A DNA stretch of 64,000 nt, from NCBI RefSeq assembly GCF_004684095.1, contig NZ_SRII01000018.1, positions 1 to 64,000 on the forward strand, given 5' to 3'. The position numbers and the translations under genes are program-made. The DNA comes from Hymenobacter sp. UV11 (GTDB taxonomy: Bacteria; Bacteroidota; Bacteroidia; Cytophagales; Hymenobacteraceae). Positions 32,096 through 39,061 of this stretch are shown here, piece after piece. Numbering within the stretch: the stretch's first letter is position 1; each line of letters opens with the position of its first letter. The notes beneath the pieces were generated by a model. That model was not told the origin of the DNA. It worked only from the letters and a program-made list of their open reading frames with translations, and searched no databases.

Positions 32096-33451
32096 ATGTT
32101 TGGCCTCCTAGACTGCAACAATTTCTACGTAAGCTGCGAGCGGGTTTTTCAGCCGCGCTATGAGGGCCGGCCGGTGGTCGTGCTCAGCAACAACGACGGT
32201 AATTTGATAAGCCGCTCGGCCGAAGCAAAGGCCCTCGGGCTGAAAATGGGCGACCCGTATTTTCAGGTGAAAGAGGTGCTGAAACAGCATGACGTGGCCG
32301 TTTTTTCAAGTAACTACGCCCTTTATGGGGATATGTCGCGCCGCGTCATGTACCACCTGGGGCAAGTGGCACCGGCCGTAGAAATTTACTCCATTGACGA
32401 GGCTTTTCTGGACCTGGCCGGCATGGAAACCTACCTGGGCAATCTGGATGCTTACGCCCATAAAGTACGCGCTGGGGTCAAGGAAAGGACGGGTATTCCT
32501 ACCTGCGTGGGGGTCGCGCCAACCAAGACATTAGCTAAACTAGCCAATCGCATTGCCAAGAAAGATGCGGCGCTGGGCGGGGTGCTCTACCTCAACTCGG
32601 CCGAACGGCGGGCCTGGGCGCTGCGGCAAGTGCCAGTGGGCGACGTGTGGGGCGTGGGCCGGCAATATGCCGCCAAGCTGACTGCGGCCGGCATTGATTC
32701 GGCCGCTGACTTAGCCCGCGTCTCGGATTCCTGGGCGCGTAAGTTCCTTGGGGGCGTGGTTGGGGCACGGCTGGTGCAAGAACTGCAAGGCCGGCCCTGC
32801 GCAGGGCTTCACCCTTCGGAAGATGGAACGCTCAGCCGGCAAAGCATCAGCTGCTCCCGCACGTTTGGCCGGCCGCTGTCGGCTTACTCCGATGTATTGG
32901 CGGCGGTCGCGGCGTTCCTGTCGCGGGCGGCTGAAAAGCTCCGCGCTCAAGGTGACACGGCCCACGTCCTAACGGTGTACATCAGCAAAAACCGCTTTGC
33001 AGCTAATGTATTGCCGCCCTTCTCGCGCTCGGCAACGCTCACGCTGCCGGCTGGGCCTACGGCTGATACTACGGTGCTCTTGGGCTACGCCCGCGCCTTG
33101 CTCAGCCGCTTATGGGAGCCGGGCACGGCCTACCACAAGGCCGGCGTGGTGCTCGACGGATTGGAGCCGCCCGGCACTGGCCAGCAGCTAGACTTGTTTG
33201 CTCCCGCGCCGGCTCCGCTGGTGCTGCCGGAAAAACGGGCAGTGCTCAGCCAGCGGCCAGGCTTGATGGCCAGCCTCGACGCGCTGAACGAGCGGTTCGG
33301 ACGGGGTACGGTACGGGTTGCTACGGCGGTTCCTGCACCTGGCCACCACGGCACGGCCGGGAGTGGCGCTCGTGCGCCCTGGGAAGGCAAAGCTCAATGG
33401 CGCTCCCCTGCCTTCACTACCCGCTTGGAAGATTTGCTACTAGTTAACTAA
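32096..33451 (+). CDS. umuC: UmuC-like Y-family DNA polymerase
   Basis: A 451-aa error-prone translesion polymerase. The N-terminal catalytic signature is LLDCNNFYVSCERVFQP with VVVLSNNDGN. YSIDEAFLDL carries the catalytic Asp-Glu. HhH and little-finger regions follow, and near the C-terminus QQLDLF is a sliding-clamp binding motif. With UmuD it would allow damage-tolerant synthesis, useful when single-stranded plasmid DNA enters a cell. It overlaps the convergent 73-aa gene by 4 bp. Confidence 0.93.
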   Translation: MFGLLDCNNFYVSCERVFQPRYEGRPVVVLSNNDGNLISRSAEAKALGLKMGDPYFQVKEVLKQHDVAVFSSNYALYGDMSRRVMYHLGQVAPAVEIYSIDEAFLDLAGMETYLGNLDAYAHKVRAGVKERTGIPTCVGVAPTKTLAKLANRIAKKDAALGGVLYLNSAERRAWALRQVPVGDVWGVGRQYAAKLTAAGIDSAADLARVSDSWARKFLGGVVGARLVQELQGRPCAGLHPSEDGTLSRQSISCSRTFGRPLSAYSDVLAAVAAFLSRAAEKLRAQGDTAHVLTVYISKNRFAANVLPPFSRSATLTLPAGPTADTTVLLGYARALLSRLWEPGTAYHKAGVVLDGLEPPGTGQQLDLFAPAPAPLVLPEKRAVLSQRPGLMASLDALNERFGRGTVRVATAVPAPGHHGTAGSGARAPWEGKAQWRSPAFTTRLEDLLLVN

Positions 33452-33669
33452 ACAGCACTAGTTGGCTTCTGCGCCTCATCTTCCCCTAGAATCTCTTTCA
33501 TCATCCGCTTGTAAACGCCAGGCGGGTACATCGCCTCGCATTCTTCCTCTGTTGCAATCAGGTCAATTACTGGCAGATTCAAGTTAAGTAAATCGCGGTC
33601 TAGCTCCTGGGTGGTGATATTATGCTCAGGGCTAACCGGCTCGTTAGGTGTCGTATTAGCAGTATTCAT
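33448..33669 (-). CDS. Hypothetical protein, 73 aa
   Basis: A small acidic protein (MNTANTTPNEPV...) with a Leu/Asn/Asp-rich middle and no membrane segment. Its ATG at 33669 is 5 bp after the stop of the nuclease-like gene, so the two are probably co-transcribed. Size and acidity would fit an inhibitor or accessory of that gene, but this is only position-based. Confidence 0.5.
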   Translation of the reverse strand: MNTANTTPNEPVSPEHNITTQELDRDLLNLNLPVIDLIATEEECEAMYPPGVYKRMMKEILGEDEAQKPTSAV

Positions 33670-33674
33670 GGTGC

Positions 33675-34238
33675 TTAAATGCTGTGTTTAGTAAAGTCCC
33701 ATTCCACCAATAGAAAGTTAGCGGGCTGCAAGCCTGCCTGTAAGCTAGCTTCCAACCAGCGGGGTTGCGTCGGCCGGATTCGGTCTTTCTTGTGGCGTTT
33801 CAATTCGGCAAATAAAACGACTTCCCCCTGCCAGCCGACTACATCCCAACACCCCGCATAGGTGTTGCCGTTGGCCTGGGCAATTTTATGCATCAGGTTC
33901 AGCATAGCAGGGTCGGTAATTGGTTCGTGCTGCTGCCCGGCTATACCGGCATCTACCCACCGGGTCAAATGCTTGGGTGTCATTGCCCCGGCTGCAAAGG
34001 GTTCTACCCAACGAGCCTGCCAGCCGGAAAGAAGCATTAACTCATAGATGCACAACTCTGCAAAAATGGGCTTTCCCCCAAAATCTATCAGGGGCTTCTT
34101 GCCAAAAGTGTTGTTTAGGTCGGCCCCCTCCCAACGCCGCAACTGCAATTCAACCTTTGGAATCGTTATAGTCTGGCCGTTGCTGGATAGGGTTTCGGTG
34201 GTATTTGGCCTTAGTAGGCTAGGGTAAGTGAGGTTCAT
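33675..34238 (-). CDS. Possible VRR-NUC/PD-(D/E)XK-like nuclease
   Basis: A 187-aa protein. The C-terminal half reads CWDVVGWQGEVVLFAELK, then RHKKDRIRPTQPRWLEASL, then ANFLLVEWDF. The order of an acidic residue, E-x-K, and Q-x-x-W-L followed by a helix and a strand is the pattern of VRR-NUC and related restriction-like nucleases. The expected start motif (PD) is only WD here. The ATG at 34238 (MNLTYPSLLRP) is chosen. Function could be restriction, repair or degradation of competitor DNA. Moderate to low certainty on the fold. Confidence 0.45.
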   Translation of the reverse strand: MNLTYPSLLRPNTTETLSSNGQTITIPKVELQLRRWEGADLNNTFGKKPLIDFGGKPIFAELCIYELMLLSGWQARWVEPFAAGAMTPKHLTRWVDAGIAGQQHEPITDPAMLNLMHKIAQANGNTYAGCWDVVGWQGEVVLFAELKRHKKDRIRPTQPRWLEASLQAGLQPANFLLVEWDFTKHSI

Positions 34239-34286
34239 AGTAGGATTGATGCTCAGACAAATAAACGCGTGCATCTTTGAAGTATT

Positions 34287-34511
34287 ATGGCTACCCTCTT
34301 ACTCACCTTACACTGTTTATTAAGTCTTACCCCTCCTGGGACTAAGCCCCCAAAAAGCGTGTACATCTGTCAGGGCTCGGCCTCCTACGCCTATCATTCC
34401 ACGGTGAAATGTGAGGGCCTGGCCTGGTGTAGCACATCAGCCAAAGCACTCCCGAAAGCGGCGGCGCTTAAGTTGGGGCGGCGGGCCTGCGGTCGCTGCT
34501 GCATCAGATAG
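34287..34511 (+). CDS. Small exported Cys-rich protein (Ada-like metal-binding pattern)
   Basis: A 74-aa protein with a hydrophobic start (MATLLLTLHCLLSL), then VYICQGSASYAYHSTVKCEGL and a final GRRACGRCC. The order YH, C, C then AA...G...C..C is the pattern seen in small Bacteroidetes proteins with an Ada-type or related zinc knuckle. It is likely exported or membrane-tethered. Function unknown. Confidence 0.6.
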   Translation: MATLLLTLHCLLSLTPPGTKPPKSVYICQGSASYAYHSTVKCEGLAWCSTSAKALPKAAALKLGRRACGRCCIR

Positions 34512-34557
34512 CCGGCTGGCTGCTATCTTACTGCCTCACTAGTATTTCTTTCCTCTT

Positions 34558-34848
34558 ATGCAACCCATAACCTTAGCCCTGCCTAGCCGATTTAAATTCG
34601 GCATTCTGCGAAAAGCCCACTTGTACGAGGACGTACAGGGCCACAATGTACCTGCTATCCTGTTCTTTTTGAGCATGAGCATACTTGCTCATTGCTTCCT
34701 GGCCTACGTCTTATTTGCCGGCTTCGTAGCTGTTTGGATTGCTGGGGTGCGGATTGCCAGTGAAAAGCGGTTCCTACTGCTGAGCGCGTTAATGTGGTTT
34801 GCAGCCTTCGCCAGTCTTTGGCTGCATGGTCCGCTGGGCCACGAATAA
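34558..34848 (+). CDS. Small membrane protein, 96 aa
   Basis: Two or three hydrophobic segments in residues about 30-92 (VPAILFFLSMSILAHCFLAY, then FAGFVAVWIAGV and LSALMWFAAFASLWL). The ATG at 34558 follows the previous gene by 46 bp. No known family. Confidence 0.5.
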   Translation: MQPITLALPSRFKFGILRKAHLYEDVQGHNVPAILFFLSMSILAHCFLAYVLFAGFVAVWIAGVRIASEKRFLLLSALMWFAAFASLWLHGPLGHE

Positions 34849-34938
34849 AGTTGTAAAAAGTGCGCTATTCCTGCAACTAACGGCAAGGAATTTGCGTAAT
34901 ACGAGTAGGCAGTAAGGTATCATTAAAGTATTACTATT

Positions 34939-35124
34939 ATGAAAACCTTCCTTGGTTTTGGTGCCGTTATTTGGTTTCTGTATTCCTCCTGGGCTCCTAC
35001 CTGGGGGCCTTCTTTGGCTATCTGGCTGCTAATTATCGGCGCTTTTGCGGTGCTGGGTCCGTCGTTCGCCAAGCTCAACCGGCCGACTCGTCGCAACCAC
35101 TACAACGAATACAACGAATATTAA
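34939..35124 (+). CDS. Small membrane peptide, 61 aa
   Basis: MKTFLGFGAVIWFLYSSW then a second hydrophobic stretch (LAIWLLIIGAFAVLG) and a basic, Asn/Tyr-rich tail ending HYNEYNEY. Likely a two-helix inner-membrane peptide. Converges on the Fic gene (20 bp). Confidence 0.5.
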   Translation: MKTFLGFGAVIWFLYSSWAPTWGPSLAIWLLIIGAFAVLGPSFAKLNRPTRRNHYNEYNEY

Positions 35125-35143
35125 GCTTGGCCACTGCGCCTTG

Positions 35144-36295
35144 CTACAATCTTGGCCCTCGACGCTTCGGCTCGGGGGCTTTTTGTTGCTGCACCTCTGA
35201 GGTCGGGCCAATTTTCCCCTCTGGTTCCTCTTTCGGTGTTGGGGGTGTCACGGTGAGCTGCTGGCCCTGGCCAGCATATAGTAGCGCGGCCTGGTCGATG
35301 GCGCGGCTGAATCGGTCAAGCTGCGCCTGGCCGTTGCCCACCTTGGCCGGGGCCTGCGCGGCATCCTCGACCTGCCGGTGTAGCGCGGGGGCTAGCTGGG
35401 CAATAGCTTCTGGCTTGGGGGTAACGTGGCGCTGAAGGTTTATGAAAAGCGCGTTGTGCATCGGGTCGCCCTCCTTGGTCTGGCGCAACTCATTTAGCCG
35501 AATGTTTACGGCCTGGCTGCTGGCCTTCAACTCGCGCAACGCCTCGATGCGAACGACTGCCGGCGTAGGCTCAGCCAGTGGCCGCGCCTGGCTCGGGTGG
35601 CGGGCTAGCTCAGCCTCCTTTCCGGCGCGGGGTTTCACGAGGCGGGTAAGCAGGGCCTCCAATCGACCAATGTTGTTGCGCGGATTGGCAGATTCGGCAA
35701 TCAGGGCGGTATCGCGGGCCGGGTTGAACTCGCGGAACTCCGGGGTAAGGTCCAATTTGTAGCCAGCTTGCTTGCCCAACTCAAAAAACATCGCCTGCAC
35801 CGTGCGGCCGTTGCCTTCCCGGAAAGCGTGAATGTGGTTGTAGTGGTCCATGTAGTACGCGGCACGCTTCACGAACTGGTCTTTGTCAAGCCCTTTCAGG
35901 TTGTTCTCCTGGCTCAGCTGCGCCGATACAGCCGCTAGGTCAGGGCTAATCTGCCGGTAGTGAGCGTAGCTCATTAGGTAGCCCTCGCGGTCGCCCTTCT
36001 TCTGGCCCTGAAAATTGCGGTCTGCGCGGGTTTCTCCGGCCCAAGGGTACACGTCCTGGAACAAGTAGCTGTGCATCTGCCGGGCGTACTGCTCGTTGAA
36101 TACGGCCGGGGTCAGCGGGGCGGGCACGTCGGGTGCCGGCGCGTTGCTCTTGGGAAAGCGAAATTCAGTGAATCGGCCAATCGAAAGGTCGTGCTCTCGG
36201 CGGTCAAGGTGGCTTTGGCTGGTAGCCCCTACGGTGTTGTAAAGCAGCCCATCGGCGGGGTTGGTAAAGTCTAGCGGCTGCTCAGGGCTATTCAT
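35144..36295 (-). CDS. Fic-domain protein with a relaxase-like C-terminal tail
   Basis: A 383-aa protein. The Fic fold covers residues about 10-215: the flap VYPWAGETR and the catalytic loop HAFREGNGRTVQ (H156, E160, G161-N162-G163-R164). Fic proteins transfer AMP or related groups to target proteins. The motif's last Arg is Gln here. After a helical linker, the C-terminus ends EPKRRGPRL, the same tail as the relaxase. The ATG at 36295 is preferred to a GTG at 36301. No inhibitory helix is visible in the protein itself. A VbhA-like antitoxin candidate lies two genes upstream. This layout recalls plasmid-encoded VbhT of Bartonella, a Fic toxin delivered by a conjugation system. Confidence 0.85.
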   Translation of the reverse strand: MNSPEQPLDFTNPADGLLYNTVGATSQSHLDRREHDLSIGRFTEFRFPKSNAPAPDVPAPLTPAVFNEQYARQMHSYLFQDVYPWAGETRADRNFQGQKKGDREGYLMSYAHYRQISPDLAAVSAQLSQENNLKGLDKDQFVKRAAYYMDHYNHIHAFREGNGRTVQAMFFELGKQAGYKLDLTPEFREFNPARDTALIAESANPRNNIGRLEALLTRLVKPRAGKEAELARHPSQARPLAEPTPAVVRIEALRELKASSQAVNIRLNELRQTKEGDPMHNALFINLQRHVTPKPEAIAQLAPALHRQVEDAAQAPAKVGNGQAQLDRFSRAIDQAALLYAGQGQQLTVTPPTPKEEPEGKIGPTSEVQQQKAPEPKRRGPRL

Positions 36296-36302
36296 ACGCA
36301 CG

Positions 36303-36327
36303 AAAAAAGCCCGGCCGGGGCCGGGCT
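36303..36327 (-). terminator. Intrinsic terminator directly before the Fic start codon
   Basis: AGCCCGGCC (36308-36316) pairs with GGCCGGGCT (36319-36327), with a minus-strand T-run at 36303-36308. It lies only 7 bp upstream of the Fic ATG. It would end transcription of the upstream genes or limit read-through into fic. Confidence 0.75.
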
Positions 36328-36338
36328 AGATGATTCAG

Positions 36339-36581
36339 TTAAGCTTTTTTCAATTCGTCGTGCAGGGCAGAAAATCGCTCGTCCCTGGCCTCTTTCGTTT
36401 CAAACCGAAGCATTCGCTTCTCGTCGCCTACGAGGGTAACATTGATTACCGGAATGGAAGCATCCTCATTTCTAAAACGGGCCTGGGCGGCTTCTACAAC
36501 GCTGTTGTAGTGGCTATCGGCCGAAATTTTCAAGATTGCCTGGGGCTGCACAAAGCAGTTATCAAGCTCAATAAGTGTCAT
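36339..36581 (-). CDS. Hypothetical protein, 80 aa
   Basis: A small soluble mixed alpha/beta protein (MTLIELDNCFVQPQAIL...). It lies between the VbhA-like gene (23 bp upstream) and the Fic gene, separated from Fic by a terminator. No SxxxE[GN] Fic-inhibition motif is visible. Role unknown. Confidence 0.55.
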   Translation of the reverse strand: MTLIELDNCFVQPQAILKISADSHYNSVVEAAQARFRNEDASIPVINVTLVGDEKRMLRFETKEARDERFSALHDELKKA

Positions 36582-36604
36582 ACGCTGGTGGGGGTATCAG
36601 GCGG

Positions 36605-36922
36605 CTAGCCAATCCAAGGTTGGTCCATGTCTATCTGCTCGTACTGCTGCGGGGCTGCCTCCACGAGCACCGGATAGTAGCGGTCGGGCTGTCCATCCTT
36701 ATAGCGGGGGTCCGCGGTGGGTTGCTTCGGATAGAGGCGGGTAAGCTCTGCCCGAATAAAAGCCAAGTCGATTTCACCGGCAATGTAGCGTTGGTACAAC
36801 GCGGCCAGCTCGGGCGACGCGCTGCCGCCCTGGCTCATGGACAAGCCCACGGCCCACTTCACTCCCTCGCGGCGCTGCTGCGGGGTGCGTTCATCTTCGG
36901 AAAATTGGGGAGTGTAGCTCAT
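36605..36922 (-). CDS. VbhA-like Fic antitoxin candidate
   Basis: A 105-aa protein. Residues about 12-55 read RREGVKWAVGLSMSQGG then PELAALYQRYIAGEIDL and FIRAEL, resembling the antitoxin_VbhA pattern (a helix with [ST]xxxE[GN], then '...ael..yi.Gei...el'). The inhibitory glutamate is not conserved: the site reads SMSQGG. The ATG at 36922 is chosen over a longer frame overlapping the next gene. If correct it would neutralise the Fic protein encoded 310 bp downstream. Confidence in the family is moderate. Confidence 0.45.
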   Translation of the reverse strand: MSYTPQFSEDERTPQQRREGVKWAVGLSMSQGGSASPELAALYQRYIAGEIDLAFIRAELTRLYPKQPTADPRYKDGQPDRYYPVLVEAAPQQYEQIDMDQPWIG

Positions 36923-36935
36923 GATGAAAAGCGGC

Positions 36936-37751
36936 TTAGAAGTGGGGGCCACGTCGGCGGGGCGTAGGAGCTGGGCTCGGACCTTTCGCGGGGCCAAGGG
37001 GTGGTAATTTCGCACCTGGTATGTTGGGGTGCAACATTTTTAACTGCTGATTGGCCTGGTAAAGTTCGGCAATCTCGCGGCCGTGCTTCTGCTCTCCGGG
37101 GGTGCCGCGCAACATCTCGTTCACGCGGTCCTGAAACAGTGGCTTAATAGCGGCCTCGACTGCGCGGTTATCGGCCTGGCCGTGCTCTAGTTTCTGCAAC
37201 CAGGCTAGCCGGTGCTCCCGCTGGATGCACGGCATCACGTCGGCTACTTTTAAGGCGGGGGTGGCTCCTTTTAGAATAGTGTCCTTGGCCTCGGTCAGAA
37301 AGTATTGGTTGCCTACCCCGTCGCCGTACTGCAAATTATTGCGGGTCCGACCGTGGCCGAACTCGGCCGGCTGGGCAACCTGCACGTCGGCGGCTTTGAT
37401 GGGCCGCATGACTTGGTAGATGCTGACGCGGGGGCTATAAAAGTGTTCTCCGGTATCGGTAGGGCGAAAAGGGCGCACCTGCAATGCTTCGGCCAAATTG
37501 CGAGCCTTCACCTCGCCGGTTGGGCTTAGATGCTTTAGCAGCGTGGCGGCATCGGTGAAATAGGGCGAAATGGTTTCCTCCCCTTTCCGAATGTCGCCCT
37601 CGGGCCGAAAGTCGAACTGCACCAACAAAGTGCCCACCGGCAAATCGTGCTTAGGGTGGTGCCACTGGTCAACGCCTGGATACAGATTTGAGCCCTGGTC
37701 AAGCAACGCCTGGCGGGCGGGGGTATCGGCGGCGGGAATCGTTACGGGCAC
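36936..37751 (-). CDS. Possible TNT-like effector with secretion-type tail
   Basis: A 271-aa protein starting with GTG at 37751. Residues about 35-180 carry a pattern like the TNT/DUF4237 toxin fold (NAD-degrading): LPVGTLLVQFDFRPEGDI, then SPYFTDA, then IYQVMRPIKAADVQVAQPAEFG, and GVGNQYFLTEA. In TNT proteins the order is 'PpGT.ldRFG..G.flsp', 'Y.V.kPl', 'G.G.QY'. The match is partial. The C-terminal third is helical and ends TPRRRGPHF, the tail shared with relaxase and Fic. The neighbouring upstream gene (2 bp away) would be the natural place for an immunity gene. Confidence 0.4.
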   Translation of the reverse strand: MPVTIPAADTPARQALLDQGSNLYPGVDQWHHPKHDLPVGTLLVQFDFRPEGDIRKGEETISPYFTDAATLLKHLSPTGEVKARNLAEALQVRPFRPTDTGEHFYSPRVSIYQVMRPIKAADVQVAQPAEFGHGRTRNNLQYGDGVGNQYFLTEAKDTILKGATPALKVADVMPCIQREHRLAWLQKLEHGQADNRAVEAAIKPLFQDRVNEMLRGTPGEQKHGREIAELYQANQQLKMLHPNIPGAKLPPLGPAKGPSPAPTPRRRGPHF

Positions 37752-37753
37752 GG

Positions 37754-38068
37754 CTACACGTTGAACTTTAGCACAACGTCACTGGCGGGGTTGGCCTGGG
37801 TGATTCGCACGAAGTTGCGCGTGTCCTGCACGGTGTCTTTTGTAAGCAGGATGGTAGCCGGAAAAGCGAAGTGAGCCCGCAACCTGGCCATATCCAGTGC
37901 TTCTTTGAAATAGTAGCTCCCGTAACCGTCGCGGTCATAAGTAAACATGGCCTGGTCGGCTGGGGTGTTGCCCTCGGCGGTTAGGTAGTCGATGATGGGC
38001 TGCAAGTGCGCGGTGCGCGAATCGGGCAGCTTCTCGACGAGGACCGTTTTTTCAAGGGTCTGGCTCAT
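37754..38068 (-). CDS. Hypothetical protein, 104 aa, coupled to the TNT-like gene
   Basis: A small soluble protein (MSQTLEKTVLVEKLPDS...) with an ATG at 38068. Its stop is 2 bp before the GTG of the 271-aa gene, implying translational coupling. Sequence features are only general (YGSYYFKEALDMARLRAHFAF). It could be an immunity or chaperone partner by position. Function unknown. Confidence 0.5.
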   Translation of the reverse strand: MSQTLEKTVLVEKLPDSRTAHLQPIIDYLTAEGNTPADQAMFTYDRDGYGSYYFKEALDMARLRAHFAFPATILLTKDTVQDTRNFVRITQANPASDVVLKFNV

Positions 38069-38310
38069 AGCTAAGGATGGTTGATTTACCAGCAAGTTAG
38101 CAGGTGTCGATAACCTACGCTTTTGCTGCTGGGCCAACGAGCGAGCTTGAGAAAGACCGGGCATGAGAAAAGAGCTTAGAATGAGGTGAAACTACTAGTA
38201 TAGTAACGGCAAATTGGGCTAAAAAGTTGCAGAAATTACATAATTAACCTCTGGCAAAAAGTGGGTTTGCAGCTGATTGGAGCAATAAAATGGCTGCTAT
38301 ACCATTCCGC

Positions 38311-38739
38311 TTACCCTACCTCTTTCACATCATCCTCGACACTCCTAATTTCTTCACGCATGATGCCTTCGGTTATGATTCCGTCCTCTTTAAATTTTAA
38401 CAATACCCACTTGTAAAAGTCAAAATAGACACGTCCCCAATCGCTCAAAACACCTCTATAAATGTGGTTCTCACCAGAAACCACATTCTGCTCAACGTTC
38501 TTTTTCATAGCGTTCAAGCATACCCGACGAGCAGACACGGAGCCATTTCTGATAGATTCAGTGATTTTATCGGATTGGCTAAGCACCTGTTTCCTGCATT
38601 CGTCATAGAGTTTATCTGCAACAGAGCTGGCCTCTAACGATTTACCAAAAGATTGAGAAATATCACTCCTAAAAGTATCAAGAACACTTAAAACCTCTTT
38701 TATCTCTTTGGTTGCGAACAGATTAGAGAAGAAACCCAT
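38311..38739 (-). CDS. Hypothetical protein, 142 aa (AT-rich)
   Basis: A helical protein (MGFFSNLFATKEIKEVLSVLD...) with base composition clearly lower in GC than its neighbours, suggesting separate origin. The N-terminus MGFFSNLF is amphipathic and could attach to membranes. No known family. The 240-base gap downstream of it (38069-38310) shows nothing recognisable. Confidence 0.5.
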   Translation of the reverse strand: MGFFSNLFATKEIKEVLSVLDTFRSDISQSFGKSLEASSVADKLYDECRKQVLSQSDKITESIRNGSVSARRVCLNAMKKNVEQNVVSGENHIYRGVLSDWGRVYFDFYKWVLLKFKEDGIITEGIMREEIRSVEDDVKEVG

Positions 38740-38761
38740 GTGATTTTTTGGATAAGAAGGA

Positions 38762-38989
38762 TTAATAGCTACTCTGAGAATCGGTAATGCTCACGCTCAT
38801 TTCGTAGCGGTCGGCCTCGGCTGGTGCGCCGCTGGGTGGGGTAATAATCACTTCGTAGCGGTCGGTGCCATACTCGGCATATATGCGGTTTTGAGCGGCT
38901 GCAACGGCTTCTTCAGAACTGCCAGCGCCCGTTACGGTAACGCTGGTGGCATGGGAGCCTGGGCCGGGACTATCAAAAAATACTTCCAT
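38762..38989 (-). CDS. Hypothetical protein, 75 aa
   Basis: A small Ser/Ala-rich protein (MEVFFDSPGPGSHATSVTV...). The start ATG at 38989 lies just downstream (minus sense) of both dispersed motifs: a TTTTTGCAATTGCAAAAA palindrome (39040-39057) and TTTTTTCCCCTTTTGTTC (38999-39016). No family recognised. Confidence 0.5.
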   Translation of the reverse strand: MEVFFDSPGPGSHATSVTVTGAGSSEEAVAAAQNRIYAEYGTDRYEVIITPPSGAPAEADRYEMSVSITDSQSSY

Positions 38990-39061
38990 CGTGAATGAGA
39001 ACAAAAGGGGAAAAAAGATACTTGGAATGGCTTTACTACTTTTTGCAATTGCAAAAACACC

